Origin: an uncultured Eubacteriales bacterium
GTDB taxonomy: Bacteria; Bacillota; Clostridia; Oscillospirales; Oscillospiraceae
Length of the DNA: 9,271 bases
Assembly (NCBI GenBank): GCA_900549405.1
Contig: URNZ01000072.1
Location: 1-9,271 of the forward strand
Direction of reading: 5' to 3'
The notes beneath the pieces were generated by a model. It was given only the letters and a program-made list of their open reading frames with translations, ran no database searches and was not told the DNA's origin. The number at the start of each line of letters is the position of its first letter. The first letter of the stretch is position 1. The translations under genes and the position numbers were made by a program. Shown piece by piece: positions 1-6,205 of the stretch.

Positions 1-32
1 GCGAAGCCCGTGACGGACGAGGGGAAAGCCAT
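1..32 (-). CDS. 5' end of an unidentified gene, cut by the window edge
   Basis: On the minus strand an ATG at 32-30 opens a frame reading MAFPSSVTGF to the window edge without a stop. It is preceded by a strong Shine-Dalgarno sequence, GGGAGGAG (complement of 37-44), with a 4-6 nt spacer. It starts 20 nt after the stop of the upstream SDR gene, so it would be the next gene of the same transcript. Ten residues are too few to identify a product. The call rests on the ribosome binding site and spacing, and a chance ATG cannot be excluded. Confidence 0.5.
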   Translation of the reverse strand, partial: MAFPSSVTGF

Positions 33-52
33 CGTTCTCCTCCCGCCTGTTT

Positions 53-787
53 TCAGATCACCATGCCCCCGTCCACCGGAAGGACCTGGCCGGTGACGAA
101 GGCAGACTGGTCAGATGCCAGATAGAAGATGGCCCGGGCCGCCTCCTCCGCCCGGCCGATGCGGCCCAGGGGGGTCTCCTCCCCCAGGGCATCCATGTCC
201 GCCCGGGACAGGTGGGCGTTCATCTCCGTGTCAATGACCCCGGGGGCCACGCAGTTGACCCGGATGTGGGAGGGGCCCAGCTCCTTGGCCATGGCCTTGG
301 TCAGGCCGATGACCCCCGCCTTGGCGGCGGAATAGGCCGCCTCGCATGACCCGCCGGTGACCCCCCACATGGAGGAGACGGTGACGATGCTGCCCTGCTG
401 ACGGCGGACCATGTGGGGACAGACCGCCCGCATGGTATAGAACACCCCGTCCAGGTCCACCCCCATCACCCGCCGCCACTGCTGGTCGGTGGTGTCGGTG
501 AGCAGCTGCTGGGGCAGGGCGATCCCGGCGCAGCAGACCAGGGCGTCCAGGGGACCCATAGACGCCGCGGCCTCCACCAGAGCGCTGGCCTGGTCGGGGT
601 CGGACACGTCCCCCTCCAGGGCCACGGCCTCCACGCCCCCCGCCGACAGCTCCGCCGCCAGCGCCAGGGCCTGGTCCCGGCTGCGGCAATAGTTCAGGGC
701 CACGTTCCAGCCCTCCGCCGCAAACACCCGGGCAGTGGCCGCCCCGATGCCCCGGGAGGCCCCGGTGATCAAAACATGCTTTGCCAT
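53..787 (-). CDS. SDR-family NAD(P)-dependent oxidoreductase (FabG/YmfI-like)
   Basis: This 244-aa protein is a complete classical short-chain dehydrogenase/reductase, a soluble Rossmann-fold enzyme that reduces a keto group with NAD(P)H. The cofactor loop TGASRGIG lies at residues 8-15, the catalytic Ser at 139, the YSAAK motif at 152-156 (Tyr152, Lys156), and the usual C-terminal SFVTGQ/DGG-type end at about 229-241 (here SAFVTGQ). Two usually conserved sites differ: the NNAG motif after strand 4 reads CCAG (85-88), and the Asn of the active-site tetrad appears to be Asp111 (VDLDGVF). The ATG is preceded by GAGG with an 8-nt spacer. The length fits 3-oxoacyl-ACP reductase (FabG). It also fits the YmfI group, which in Bacillus completes the 5-aminopentanol modification of elongation factor P. 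No fatty-acid genes or efp lie nearby to decide. The family assignment is firm; the substrate is unknown. Confidence 0.93.
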   Translation of the reverse strand: MAKHVLITGASRGIGAATARVFAAEGWNVALNYCRSRDQALALAAELSAGGVEAVALEGDVSDPDQASALVEAAASMGPLDALVCCAGIALPQQLLTDTTDQQWRRVMGVDLDGVFYTMRAVCPHMVRRQQGSIVTVSSMWGVTGGSCEAAYSAAKAGVIGLTKAMAKELGPSHIRVNCVAPGVIDTEMNAHLSRADMDALGEETPLGRIGRAEEAARAIFYLASDQSAFVTGQVLPVDGGMVI

Positions 788-817
788 GATTCCCGCCTCT
801 TTTGTTTGAAATTTTAT

Positions 818-846
818 GATACCCGCCCTTTGTCAGGACGGGTATC
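818..846 (-). terminator. Hairpin between azlD and the SDR gene, possible weak terminator
   Basis: GATACCCG (818-825) pairs with CGGGTATC (839-846), an 8-bp perfect stem. Two more G-C pairs can form inside after a C-A mismatch, leaving a loop of about 7 nt. Read on the minus strand, the stem lies 8 nt after the azlD stop and is followed by AUAAAAUUUC, a poor U-tract. It could end or attenuate the azlCD transcript before the SDR gene, or simply be a partial-readthrough or mRNA 3'-end structure. Confidence 0.4.
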
Positions 847-854
847 GGAAAAAG

Positions 855-1190
855 TTATGCAAAGACCACTTGGACCAGGACCATGTAAAGGCCGGTGGCC
901 CCAAAGATGGAGATCAGCTCGTTGCCCTTCCACAGGTGCAGCACCACCGCCGCCACCCCGGCAATGAGGGAGGGCAGCCAGCCCCCCAGGGTGGCAAAGG
1001 TCACGCCCTTCAGGCAATATACGATGAGCATGGCAATGACCGCCGGGGGCAGCACCCTGCCCAGGTACAGCACGATCTTAGGGGCGCTGTCTCCCCGTCC
1101 AAACAGGATAAAAGGCAGTGCCCGGGTGAGAAAGGTCACCGCCGCCATGACAAAGATAGAGGCCAGCGCCTGTCCGGTCGTCAGCGTCAT
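855..1190 (-). CDS. azlD: AzlD-family branched-chain amino acid transport subunit
   Basis: This 111-aa, very hydrophobic protein has about four predicted membrane segments (roughly residues 6-26, 38-60, 66-86 and 90-110). It carries the AzlD-type N-terminal segment, a TFLTRALPF stretch at 19-27, and a YLGRVLPPAVIAML stretch at 42-55. AzlD is the small partner of AzlC; in Bacillus the pair exports branched-chain amino acids and analogues such as 4-azaleucine. The ATG overlaps the azlC stop as ATGA (1187-1190), the usual sign of translational coupling of two subunits. The length is normal for the family. The exact substrate in this organism cannot be read from the sequence. Confidence 0.93.
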   Translation of the reverse strand: MTLTTGQALASIFVMAAVTFLTRALPFILFGRGDSAPKIVLYLGRVLPPAVIAMLIVYCLKGVTFATLGGWLPSLIAGVAAVVLHLWKGNELISIFGATGLYMVLVQVVFA

Positions 1191-1903
1191 ACCCGCACCT
1201 CCTGCTTCTTGCCCGGCTTAGGAAAAGCGTCATCCAGCCGGGGCCGCAGCATCGTCAGGCCCAGCACGATCACAGCCAGCGCCGGCAGCAGCATCTCGTC
1301 AGCCCCCACCAGCATCAGGCTGGCAATGGTGGCCGCAGCGCCCAGCAGCACAGGCAGGTGGCTCCCCGCCGCCTTCCACTGGCCCACAGCGATGACCAGG
1401 AACAGGGCGGTCATGGCAAAGTCCACGCCGGTGGTGTCCATGCCCAGGGCGGCCCCCACCAGGGAGCCCAGCACCGAGCCCCCGATCCAATAGATGTGGT
1501 CCAGCAGGGCCACGGCAAAGTAAAAGTCGTGGTCCCGCACCCCCTGGGGAGGCTTGGCAGAGCTGAGCAGGGCATAGGTCTCGTCCGTCAGGGCAAAGAT
1601 CACATACAGCTTGCGCAGACCCATACCCCGCAGCTTTTCAATGAGGGACAACCCATAGACCAGGTGGCGGAAATTCACCATCAGGGTGAGGAAGGCCACC
1701 TGGGGCAGAGAGGCCCCTGTGGCCAGCAGAGACACCCCCAGATACTGTCCCGACCCGGCATAGATCACCAGACTCATAAAAAAGGCCCACAGCACATTGT
1801 ATCCAATGGACTGGAGCATCAGGCCAAAAGCCATGCCGATGGCCAGATAGCCCATCAGCACCGGAGCCGTAACGGGAAACGCGGCGGCAAACGTCCTCTT
1901 CAT
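1187..1903 (-). CDS. azlC: AzlC-family branched-chain amino acid exporter, large subunit
   Basis: This is a 238-aa integral membrane protein of the AzlC family. It has the N-terminal FAAAFPVTAPVLMGYLAIG segment (5-23), the YAGSGQ motif (48-53) and the MVNFRHLVYGLSL motif (75-87), followed by several more hydrophobic helices to about residue 219. The C-terminal tail is charged and cytoplasmic-looking (220-238). With AzlD it forms the amino acid exporter. I chose the ATG at 1903 because MKRTFAAAFP matches the usual family start; GAGAGGAA lies upstream at a rather long distance of about 9-11 nt. An in-frame GTG at 1930-1928 would add 9 residues. It has a better-spaced AGGAGG (complement of 1936-1941), but that site falls at the predicted transcription start of the promoter at 1942-1970, so most transcripts would lack it. 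Confidence 0.93.
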   Translation of the reverse strand: MKRTFAAAFPVTAPVLMGYLAIGMAFGLMLQSIGYNVLWAFFMSLVIYAGSGQYLGVSLLATGASLPQVAFLTLMVNFRHLVYGLSLIEKLRGMGLRKLYVIFALTDETYALLSSAKPPQGVRDHDFYFAVALLDHIYWIGGSVLGSLVGAALGMDTTGVDFAMTALFLVIAVGQWKAAGSHLPVLLGAAATIASLMLVGADEMLLPALAVIVLGLTMLRPRLDDAFPKPGKKQEVRV

Positions 1904-1941
1904 GTATATCCGTTCCTCTCTGTCTTGCACAGTTTCCTCCT

Positions 1942-1970
1942 ATTCTACCCGCTTTCTCCCCGCAATGCAA
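1942..1970 (-). promoter_or_regulatory. Predicted sigma-A promoter of azlCD
   Basis: On the minus strand, TTGCAT (complement of 1965-1970) and TAGAAT (complement of 1942-1947) are separated by exactly 17 nt. Each box matches the TTGACA/TATAAT consensus at four or five of six positions. Transcription would start near 1935, about 32 nt before the azlC ATG. This placement favours the ATG at 1903 over the GTG at 1930 as the azlC start. Confidence 0.65.
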
Positions 1971-1990
1971 GCCTTTCTTCCCAAGTCTGC

Positions 1991-2021
1991 TAAGATTGGG
2001 TTAAGATTGGCGATTTTCGCC
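1991..2021. promoter_or_regulatory. Candidate operator: 11-bp-spaced direct repeats plus inverted repeat
   Basis: TAAGATTGG occurs twice, at 1991-1999 and 2002-2010, with an 11-bp period, about one helical turn. It is followed by the perfect inverted repeat GGCGA-TTT-TCGCC (2009-2021), which abuts the -35 box of the lipid kinase promoter. Tandem repeats with an 11-bp period are typical sites for OmpR/PhoB-type response regulators, and an inverted repeat touching a -35 box is typical of a repressor site. The element lies between two divergent promoters, so it could act on both. The repeats are seen directly; their role is inference. Confidence 0.4.
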
Positions 2022-2049
2022 TTGATTTTCCCGGTACCCTCCGTATAAT
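2022..2049 (+). promoter_or_regulatory. Predicted sigma-A promoter of the lipid kinase gene
   Basis: TTGATT (2022-2027) and a perfect TATAAT (2044-2049) are separated by 16 nt. Transcription would start near 2056, giving a leader of about 35 nt. A consensus ribosome binding site, AAAGGAGG (2075-2082), lies 8 nt before the ATG at 2091. Confidence 0.75.
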
Positions 2050-2090
2050 AAGAATTTGATACAGTTTCACCGCCAAAGGAGGCAATTTCC

Positions 2091-2984
2091 ATGGAACCCC
2101 TTCTGCTCATCTACAACCCCACCGCCGGCAAGGGGCAGCTGCCCGACGAGCTGGCCGCCGTGCTGGATGAGTTTACAAAGGCCAATTGGCTGGTCACCGC
2201 CTATCCCACCCAGGGGAAAGGGGACGCCATCCGGGCCGCCCGGGAGCTGGGGCCCCGCTTCTCCCGCCTGGTGTGCGCCGGGGGGGACGGCACCCTCAGC
2301 GAGACGGTCACCGGTCTGATGCAGCTGGAGAAGCCGCCTATCCTGGGCTATATCCCCTTCGGCTCTACCAACGACTGCGCCGCCAATCTGGGGCTGCCCC
2401 GCATCCCCCGTCAGGCCGCTGCCATCGCCGCCGGGCAGGGGGTCCCCCGGCCCAGCGACATCGGCAAGCTCAATGGCCGCCCCTTCGTCTATGTGGCCGC
2501 CTTCGGCGCCTTTACCAAAGTGGCCTATGAGACGCCCCAGGACCTGAAGAACACCTTCGGCCACCTGGCCTATGTGATGGCGGGCATCGCCTCCCTCCCC
2601 TCCATCACCCCTTACCACATGAAGATCGAATACGACGGGAACACCCTGGAGGACGACTTCTATTTCGGCATGGTCAGCAACGCCTATTCCATCGGCGGCA
2701 TCCGCCTGCCCTCCAGCGAGCACGTGGTGCTGGACGACGGGCTGTTCGAGGTGGACCTGGTCAAAAAGCCGGTGAGTCTGGCCGACGTGGCCAACGGCTT
2801 TCAGGCCCTGCTGGACCAGAACCAGCCCAGCGCCGGTTCCCGCATCCATTTCAAGGCCTCTCACCTCACCTTCACCTGTGAACAGCCCATCCCCTGGACC
2901 ATCGACGGGGAGTTCGGCGGCAGCGAGTCGGTGAACGAGATCGTCAACTGCCAGCGGGCCCTGACCATCATCCGGGGCAGCTGA
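2091..2984 (+). CDS. Diacylglycerol/lipid kinase family protein (DgkB/BmrU/YegS type)
   Basis: This 297-aa protein belongs to the soluble diacylglycerol-kinase catalytic fold, which phosphorylates diacylglycerol or related lipids with ATP at the inner membrane face. Visible motifs are NPTAGKG (9-15), the nucleotide-binding GGDGT (64-68), the FGSTND motif (90-95, usually GTxND) and a C-terminal TIDGE motif that matches the usual DGE close to the lipid site. The second domain contains a SNAYSIGG stretch and a DDGLFEVDLV strand, as expected. The length is normal. In Gram-positive bacteria such kinases recycle diacylglycerol released during lipoteichoic acid synthesis; others have unknown lipid substrates. 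It has its own promoter and a consensus ribosome binding site. It is the only clear gene on the plus strand and is divergent from azlCD. The family is certain; the lipid substrate is not. Confidence 0.93.
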   Translation: MEPLLLIYNPTAGKGQLPDELAAVLDEFTKANWLVTAYPTQGKGDAIRAARELGPRFSRLVCAGGDGTLSETVTGLMQLEKPPILGYIPFGSTNDCAANLGLPRIPRQAAAIAAGQGVPRPSDIGKLNGRPFVYVAAFGAFTKVAYETPQDLKNTFGHLAYVMAGIASLPSITPYHMKIEYDGNTLEDDFYFGMVSNAYSIGGIRLPSSEHVVLDDGLFEVDLVKKPVSLADVANGFQALLDQNQPSAGSRIHFKASHLTFTCEQPIPWTIDGEFGGSESVNEIVNCQRALTIIRGS

Positions 2985-3008
2985 AGCGCTTCCAGTTTGA
3001 TTTTACAA

Positions 3009-3048
3009 AAGATCGCCGTACAGACGGGCAAGTCTGTACGGCGATCTT
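3009..3048. terminator. Bidirectional intrinsic terminator between convergent genes
   Basis: A perfect 17-bp stem, AAGATCGCCGTACAGAC (3009-3025) with its complement at 3032-3048, encloses a 6-nt loop. On the plus strand it is followed by GTTTTG and ends the lipid kinase transcript 25 nt after its stop. On the minus strand it is followed by TTGTAAAA, with the two stem Us making a run of four, and it lies 16 nt after the rsfS stop. Both U-tracts are short, but the stem is strong. The position between two 3' ends supports use in both directions. Confidence 0.88.
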
Positions 3049-3064
3049 GTTTTGTGTCGGCGCG

Positions 3065-3424
3065 TTACTCTTTCACCAGGATATCGGACAGGTCCACCTC
3101 CTGGGCGTCGGCCCACAGGCGCTCCAGGTCATAGAACTTCCGGGCCTCGTCGGTGAACACGTGGACGATGACGCAGGAGAAGTCCATCAGCAGCCAGGAG
3201 CCGTCCCGGTGGCCCTCAATGTGGTGGACGGTCTCGCCCTGCTTCTCCATGGCCTCCTCACAGGCGTCGGACATGGCCTTGACCTGGGTGGTGGAGGTGG
3301 CGGTACACAGCACGAAGTAGTCGGCCAGGGTGGTCAGCTCCTGCGTCTTCAGCACCTTGATGTTCAGTCCCTTTTTGCTGTCCAGGGCCTTGGCCAGGCC
3401 CACAGCCATCTCATAAGAAGTCAA
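3065..3424 (-). CDS. rsfS: Ribosome silencing factor RsfS (Iojap/YbeB family)
   Basis: This 119-aa protein is full length for RsfS, which binds uL14 on the 50S subunit and blocks joining to 30S when nutrients are scarce. Family signatures are LADYFVLCTATS (33-44), an EGxxxxxW block (70-77) followed by LLMDFSCVIVHVF (78-90), and RKFYDLERLW (95-104). The start is TTG at 3424-3422, supported by AAAGGAG (complement of 3434-3440) with a 9-nt spacer and by the family-typical N-terminus MTSYEMAVGLAKALDSKK. The first in-frame ATG (Met6) would be 24 nt from that site and would cut into the conserved helix. It is the last gene of the cluster, 31 nt after lcp and just before the terminator. The TTG start may lower its yield relative to its neighbours. 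Confidence 0.95.
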   Translation of the reverse strand: MTSYEMAVGLAKALDSKKGLNIKVLKTQELTTLADYFVLCTATSTTQVKAMSDACEEAMEKQGETVHHIEGHRDGSWLLMDFSCVIVHVFTDEARKFYDLERLWADAQEVDLSDILVKE

Positions 3425-3455
3425 TTCGTCGTTCTCCTTTGATCGTTTTTATTTT

Positions 3456-4952
3456 TTAAGCCGCATCGGGCACGTCCTGGGACACGGGGTCGGTGGACGG
3501 CTCAGGCTGGGGGGTAGGTTCTGGGGTAGGTTCGGGAGTAGGCTCGGGCTCCGGGATGGGCTCGGGCTGAGGGGTGGGCTCGGGCTGAGGGGTGGGTTCC
3601 GGGGTCGGGGTCGGCTCTGTGCTGGTCTGACCGCTGTTGTCCTTCGGCTCCTCCGGGGTGACGGGCTCGGAAGTGTCAGCGGGTTCCTCCTGGCTGGGGG
3701 TGGTGGTCGTGGTGTCGTTCTTCCCGCCGGAGGTGCTGGGCTTGCTGCTGCCGCTGCCGGAGGAAGAGGAGGTGGTGTTTCCGCTGAGCAGCAGCTTCCC
3801 GCTGGTCACGGCCAGGGTGCCATTGCTGGTCTTATACACCAGCTGCAGGTCGCTGCGCTGGATATCCTGGTGATAGGGGTTCATGTGCTCGTTCAGGACC
3901 TGGAGCAGCTCGTCCGGGTCCAGGGTGACCAGAGAGGCCCCCTTGTACATAAAGGAGCTGCCCAGGGGGGCGGTGATGAAGTCCACATCCTGCTCCGCGT
4001 CCATGCCGCTGGCCAGCTGGGCAAAGGCCAGAATATTGCCTACCGTCAGGTCGGTGGTCACATTTTGAGAGAAAATTTTGGCCAGCTCCGGGACTTTCAG
4101 CAGGGTAGCGGGCTGGAGGCACTTTTTGGCTGCCGCCTTTAAGAAGGACTGCTGGATCTTCAGGCGGCCCACATCGCCATCGGAGTGGCTGCCGTCGTTG
4201 TTCTTCCGGTGGCGGATGACCTGCATGGCATCGTCGCCGCTGAGCAGGCGCAGCCCCGCCTTTTGGTGGATGTGCAGGTCCTGACCAGGGGTGGGGTCGT
4301 CATAGTCCATATCGAAGGGGACCTCAAACTCCACGCCGCCCACGGCATCCACCAATTTTCCGATGGCCTCCCACTCCACGATGACGTAGAAGTCCGGGGT
4401 GATGCCCGTCAGGCGGCTCACCTCTTTTTTCAGGGCGGCCATACCGTTTTTCACCTGGGTGCTCTTGTCCTTGCCCTTGTTATAGTTGTACACCGCATTC
4501 AGGCGCTTGCTGGTGGTGCTCACGTTGACCATGGTGTCCCGGGGCAGACTCAGGCCGTACATCTTTTTGTTCACCGTGTCATAGGTGAGCAAGATCATAG
4601 TATCGGTATTGCCGCCGCCGGCGGTGTCCTTGCCCACCAGGAGGAAGGTATACATCCCGTCCTTCCGTCCGCTCTTGGCCACGCTGGGCATCTCTCCGCT
4701 GACATCACCGGACAGGATATCCCCGCCCTCGGCATCTACATTGGGCAGCTCGGGCACCCGGATCCAGCTTTGCAGGATCAAGAAAGCCGCAATGATAATC
4801 AGGGAGATGATCACCGCCCCCTGCAGCAGGCGATAACGGATGCGCTCTGCCCGGGTAAGCCCGGCCACCCACCGGCGGTACTGGGTCCAAAGGCCCGTCT
4901 TTTGATGGGGCTGTGCCATCCGCCGCCCTGATCTGTTTCTGTACTCGTTCAT
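3456..4952 (-). CDS. LytR-CpsA-Psr (LCP) family cell-wall polymer ligase
   Basis: This 498-aa membrane-anchored protein has a basic cytoplasmic N-terminus (1-42), one transmembrane helix (about 44-62) and an extracellular LCP domain (about 98-345). LCP enzymes transfer undecaprenyl-linked polymers such as teichoic acids or capsule onto peptidoglycan. Visible active-site motifs are LLVGKD (104-109), NTDTM (115-119), LSLPRD (134-139) and the arginine-rich block IRHRK to GRLKIQQ (246-268; Arg247, Arg249, Arg263). After a second small region the C-terminus is low complexity: Ser/Gly/Thr-rich at 393-420 and Pro/Glu/Thr repeats at 447-485, probably an extended wall-spanning tail. The ATG is only 4 nt after the nadD-yqeK stop, with the GAGG of its ribosome binding site inside that gene, so translation is probably coupled. 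LCP genes between yqeK and rsfS are common in Clostridia. The polymer transferred is unknown. Confidence 0.93.
   Translation of the reverse strand: MNEYRNRSGRRMAQPHQKTGLWTQYRRWVAGLTRAERIRYRLLQGAVIISLIIIAAFLILQSWIRVPELPNVDAEGGDILSGDVSGEMPSVAKSGRKDGMYTFLLVGKDTAGGGNTDTMILLTYDTVNKKMYGLSLPRDTMVNVSTTSKRLNAVYNYNKGKDKSTQVKNGMAALKKEVSRLTGITPDFYVIVEWEAIGKLVDAVGGVEFEVPFDMDYDDPTPGQDLHIHQKAGLRLLSGDDAMQVIRHRKNNDGSHSDGDVGRLKIQQSFLKAAAKKCLQPATLLKVPELAKIFSQNVTTDLTVGNILAFAQLASGMDAEQDVDFITAPLGSSFMYKGASLVTLDPDELLQVLNEHMNPYHQDIQRSDLQLVYKTSNGTLAVTSGKLLLSGNTTSSSSGSGSSKPSTSGGKNDTTTTTPSQEEPADTSEPVTPEEPKDNSGQTSTEPTPTPEPTPQPEPTPQPEPIPEPEPTPEPTPEPTPQPEPSTDPVSQDVPDAA
3498..3614 (-). repeat. Proline/glutamate repeat tract in the LCP C-terminus, with an 18-nt tandem duplication
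   Basis: Residues 447-485 of the LCP protein are an irregular chain of PTPE, PQPE and PEPT units. At DNA level, TGGGCTCGGGCTGAGGGG stands twice in perfect tandem (3557-3574 and 3575-3592), with a partial third copy starting at 3593. Because the unit is six codons long, gain or loss of copies by slippage would change tail length without a frameshift. Confidence 0.8.
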
Positions 4953-4956
4953 GTTC

Positions 4957-6159
4957 TCAGTCCTCTGTGGTAACTCCGTGCTGGCGCAGCCAGTCTCTGG
5001 CCTGCAGCGTGTTTGTGTGGATGGGGACCTGGCGCTGCTGCATCTCCTGGATGGTCATCTCCACCCCCAGCAGCATGGCTTTGTCCAGGTCGGTATAGGC
5101 CAGATGGCGCAGTCGCTCCACGCCGTCAAAGTCCCGGTTTGGCTCCATATAGTCGGCGATGTACAGAACCTTCTCCAGAGTGGTCATGTCCGCCTTGCCC
5201 GTGGTGTGCCAGAAGATGGCGTCGTAAACCGCATCCGGCTGGCCGAATACTCCCCGGGCGATACAGGCCCCGGTTTTGGAGTGGAGCAGCTTCACGGCCT
5301 TCTGCTCCAGCGCATCCAGCCGCACCCCGTATTCTTCACAGATGTCCAGCTGCTCCGGCAGCTCGTAATACTTGGTGCAGTCGTGTAGGATGCCCGCCCG
5401 GCGTGCAAGCTCCGGGTCGGCCCCCCAGCGCTGGGCCAGCTTCACCGCCTCCTCCTCCACGCCCATGACATGGGGGATGCGCTTGGCACGCATCATGGAA
5501 TAGGAACAGGCCCGCAGCTGGTTCAGGTCCAGATTTTTCAGGTCGGCCTTTGTGCCGTACAGCCGGTGCATCAGAATGTAGCCATAGACGCTGGGCAGCA
5601 GATACTGCCCTCCCCCGCCGTTTTCCAGCTGCTCCCGCAGCCGGGTGGAGGAGATGTCCACCAGCCCGGGCAGGGTGATGGTGGTGATCTTGGCGTGAAA
5701 GTGCTGTTGCAGATAGTCCCGCTGGGGGGCGAACATGGCCTCCCCGTCCTGCTCCGTGCGGCCAAAGGCGCAGACGCCAGCCAGGGACAGGATGACCTCC
5801 GGCTCGTGCCACAGGTGCAGGGTGAGGAACATGTCCGTGCCCATGAGCAGCCACAGCTCCGCGTCCGGATAGGTCTGGCGGATGGAGCGCAGGGTGTCGG
5901 AGGTATAGCTCTTGCCCTCCCGCTCCAGCTCCAGGGTGGACACCTCCACGTGGCCGCCCATCACGTCGGCCCACTTCTCCACCATGGCCAGCCGCTCCTC
6001 CTGGGGGGGCGTGCCGCTGGGCAGGGCCTTGTGGGGCGGGATGGCCGCCGGGATCAGCAGCAGCTTGTCAAGCCCCAGTGCCGCCACCGCCGCCTGGGCC
6101 GCCGCCATGTGCCCCAGGTGGGGGGGATTAAAGGTTCCGCCGTAAATTCCGATCTTCAT
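4957..6159 (-). CDS. nadD-yqeK: Fused nicotinate-nucleotide adenylyltransferase (NadD) and YqeK HD-domain Ap4A hydrolase
   Basis: This single 400-aa frame joins two enzymes that are separate, adjacent genes in Bacillus. Residues 1 to about 202 are NadD, which makes deamido-NAD from nicotinate mononucleotide and ATP: GGTFNPPHLGH (7-17, His14 and His17), LLMGTD (104-109) and the ISSTRLR motif (169-175) are intact. Residues about 213-400 are YqeK, an HD-superfamily hydrolase of symmetrical dinucleoside tetraphosphates: His230 (PHVMGV), HD at 259-260, His293, HTTGK (318-322) and IADYMEP (334-340) give a complete metal-binding set. The linker is only about 10 residues. The ATG follows AAAGGCGG with a 7-nt spacer and a GC-rich hairpin upstream. 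Both halves look active. The same fusion is known in mycoplasmas and some other Firmicutes, so it is probably genuine and not a sequencing artefact. Confidence 0.95.
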   Translation of the reverse strand: MKIGIYGGTFNPPHLGHMAAAQAAVAALGLDKLLLIPAAIPPHKALPSGTPPQEERLAMVEKWADVMGGHVEVSTLELEREGKSYTSDTLRSIRQTYPDAELWLLMGTDMFLTLHLWHEPEVILSLAGVCAFGRTEQDGEAMFAPQRDYLQQHFHAKITTITLPGLVDISSTRLREQLENGGGGQYLLPSVYGYILMHRLYGTKADLKNLDLNQLRACSYSMMRAKRIPHVMGVEEEAVKLAQRWGADPELARRAGILHDCTKYYELPEQLDICEEYGVRLDALEQKAVKLLHSKTGACIARGVFGQPDAVYDAIFWHTTGKADMTTLEKVLYIADYMEPNRDFDGVERLRHLAYTDLDKAMLLGVEMTIQEMQQRQVPIHTNTLQARDWLRQHGVTTED

Positions 6160-6176
6160 GTTTACGCCGCCTTTCC

Positions 6177-6198
6177 GGGCAGGGTCCTCCCCCTGCCC
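6177..6198 (-). other. GC-rich hairpin in the nadD-yqeK leader, SD-like sequence in the loop
   Basis: GGGCAGGG (6177-6184) and CCCTGCCC (6191-6198) form a perfect 8-bp stem. In the minus-strand RNA the 6-nt loop reads GGAGGA, which resembles a Shine-Dalgarno sequence. The stem ends close to the likely real site AAAGGCGG of nadD-yqeK. No U-run follows, so it is not a terminator. It may stabilise or process the mRNA, or tune nadD translation; this is inference. Confidence 0.4.
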
Positions 6199-6205
6199 TG
6201 TTCTG

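Noticed and set aside
809..836. Promoter for the SDR gene in the azlD-SDR gap (CTGACA with TAAAAT on the minus strand)
   Set aside because: The spacer is only 14 nt and the boxes overlap the hairpin, so I do not call it a promoter.
2067..2864. 265-aa open frame on the minus strand opposite the lipid kinase gene
   Set aside because: It is a shadow of a GC-rich gene: the translation is rich in Gly, Val, Gln and His without family motifs, and the plus-strand frame has complete kinase motifs, a promoter and a ribosome binding site.
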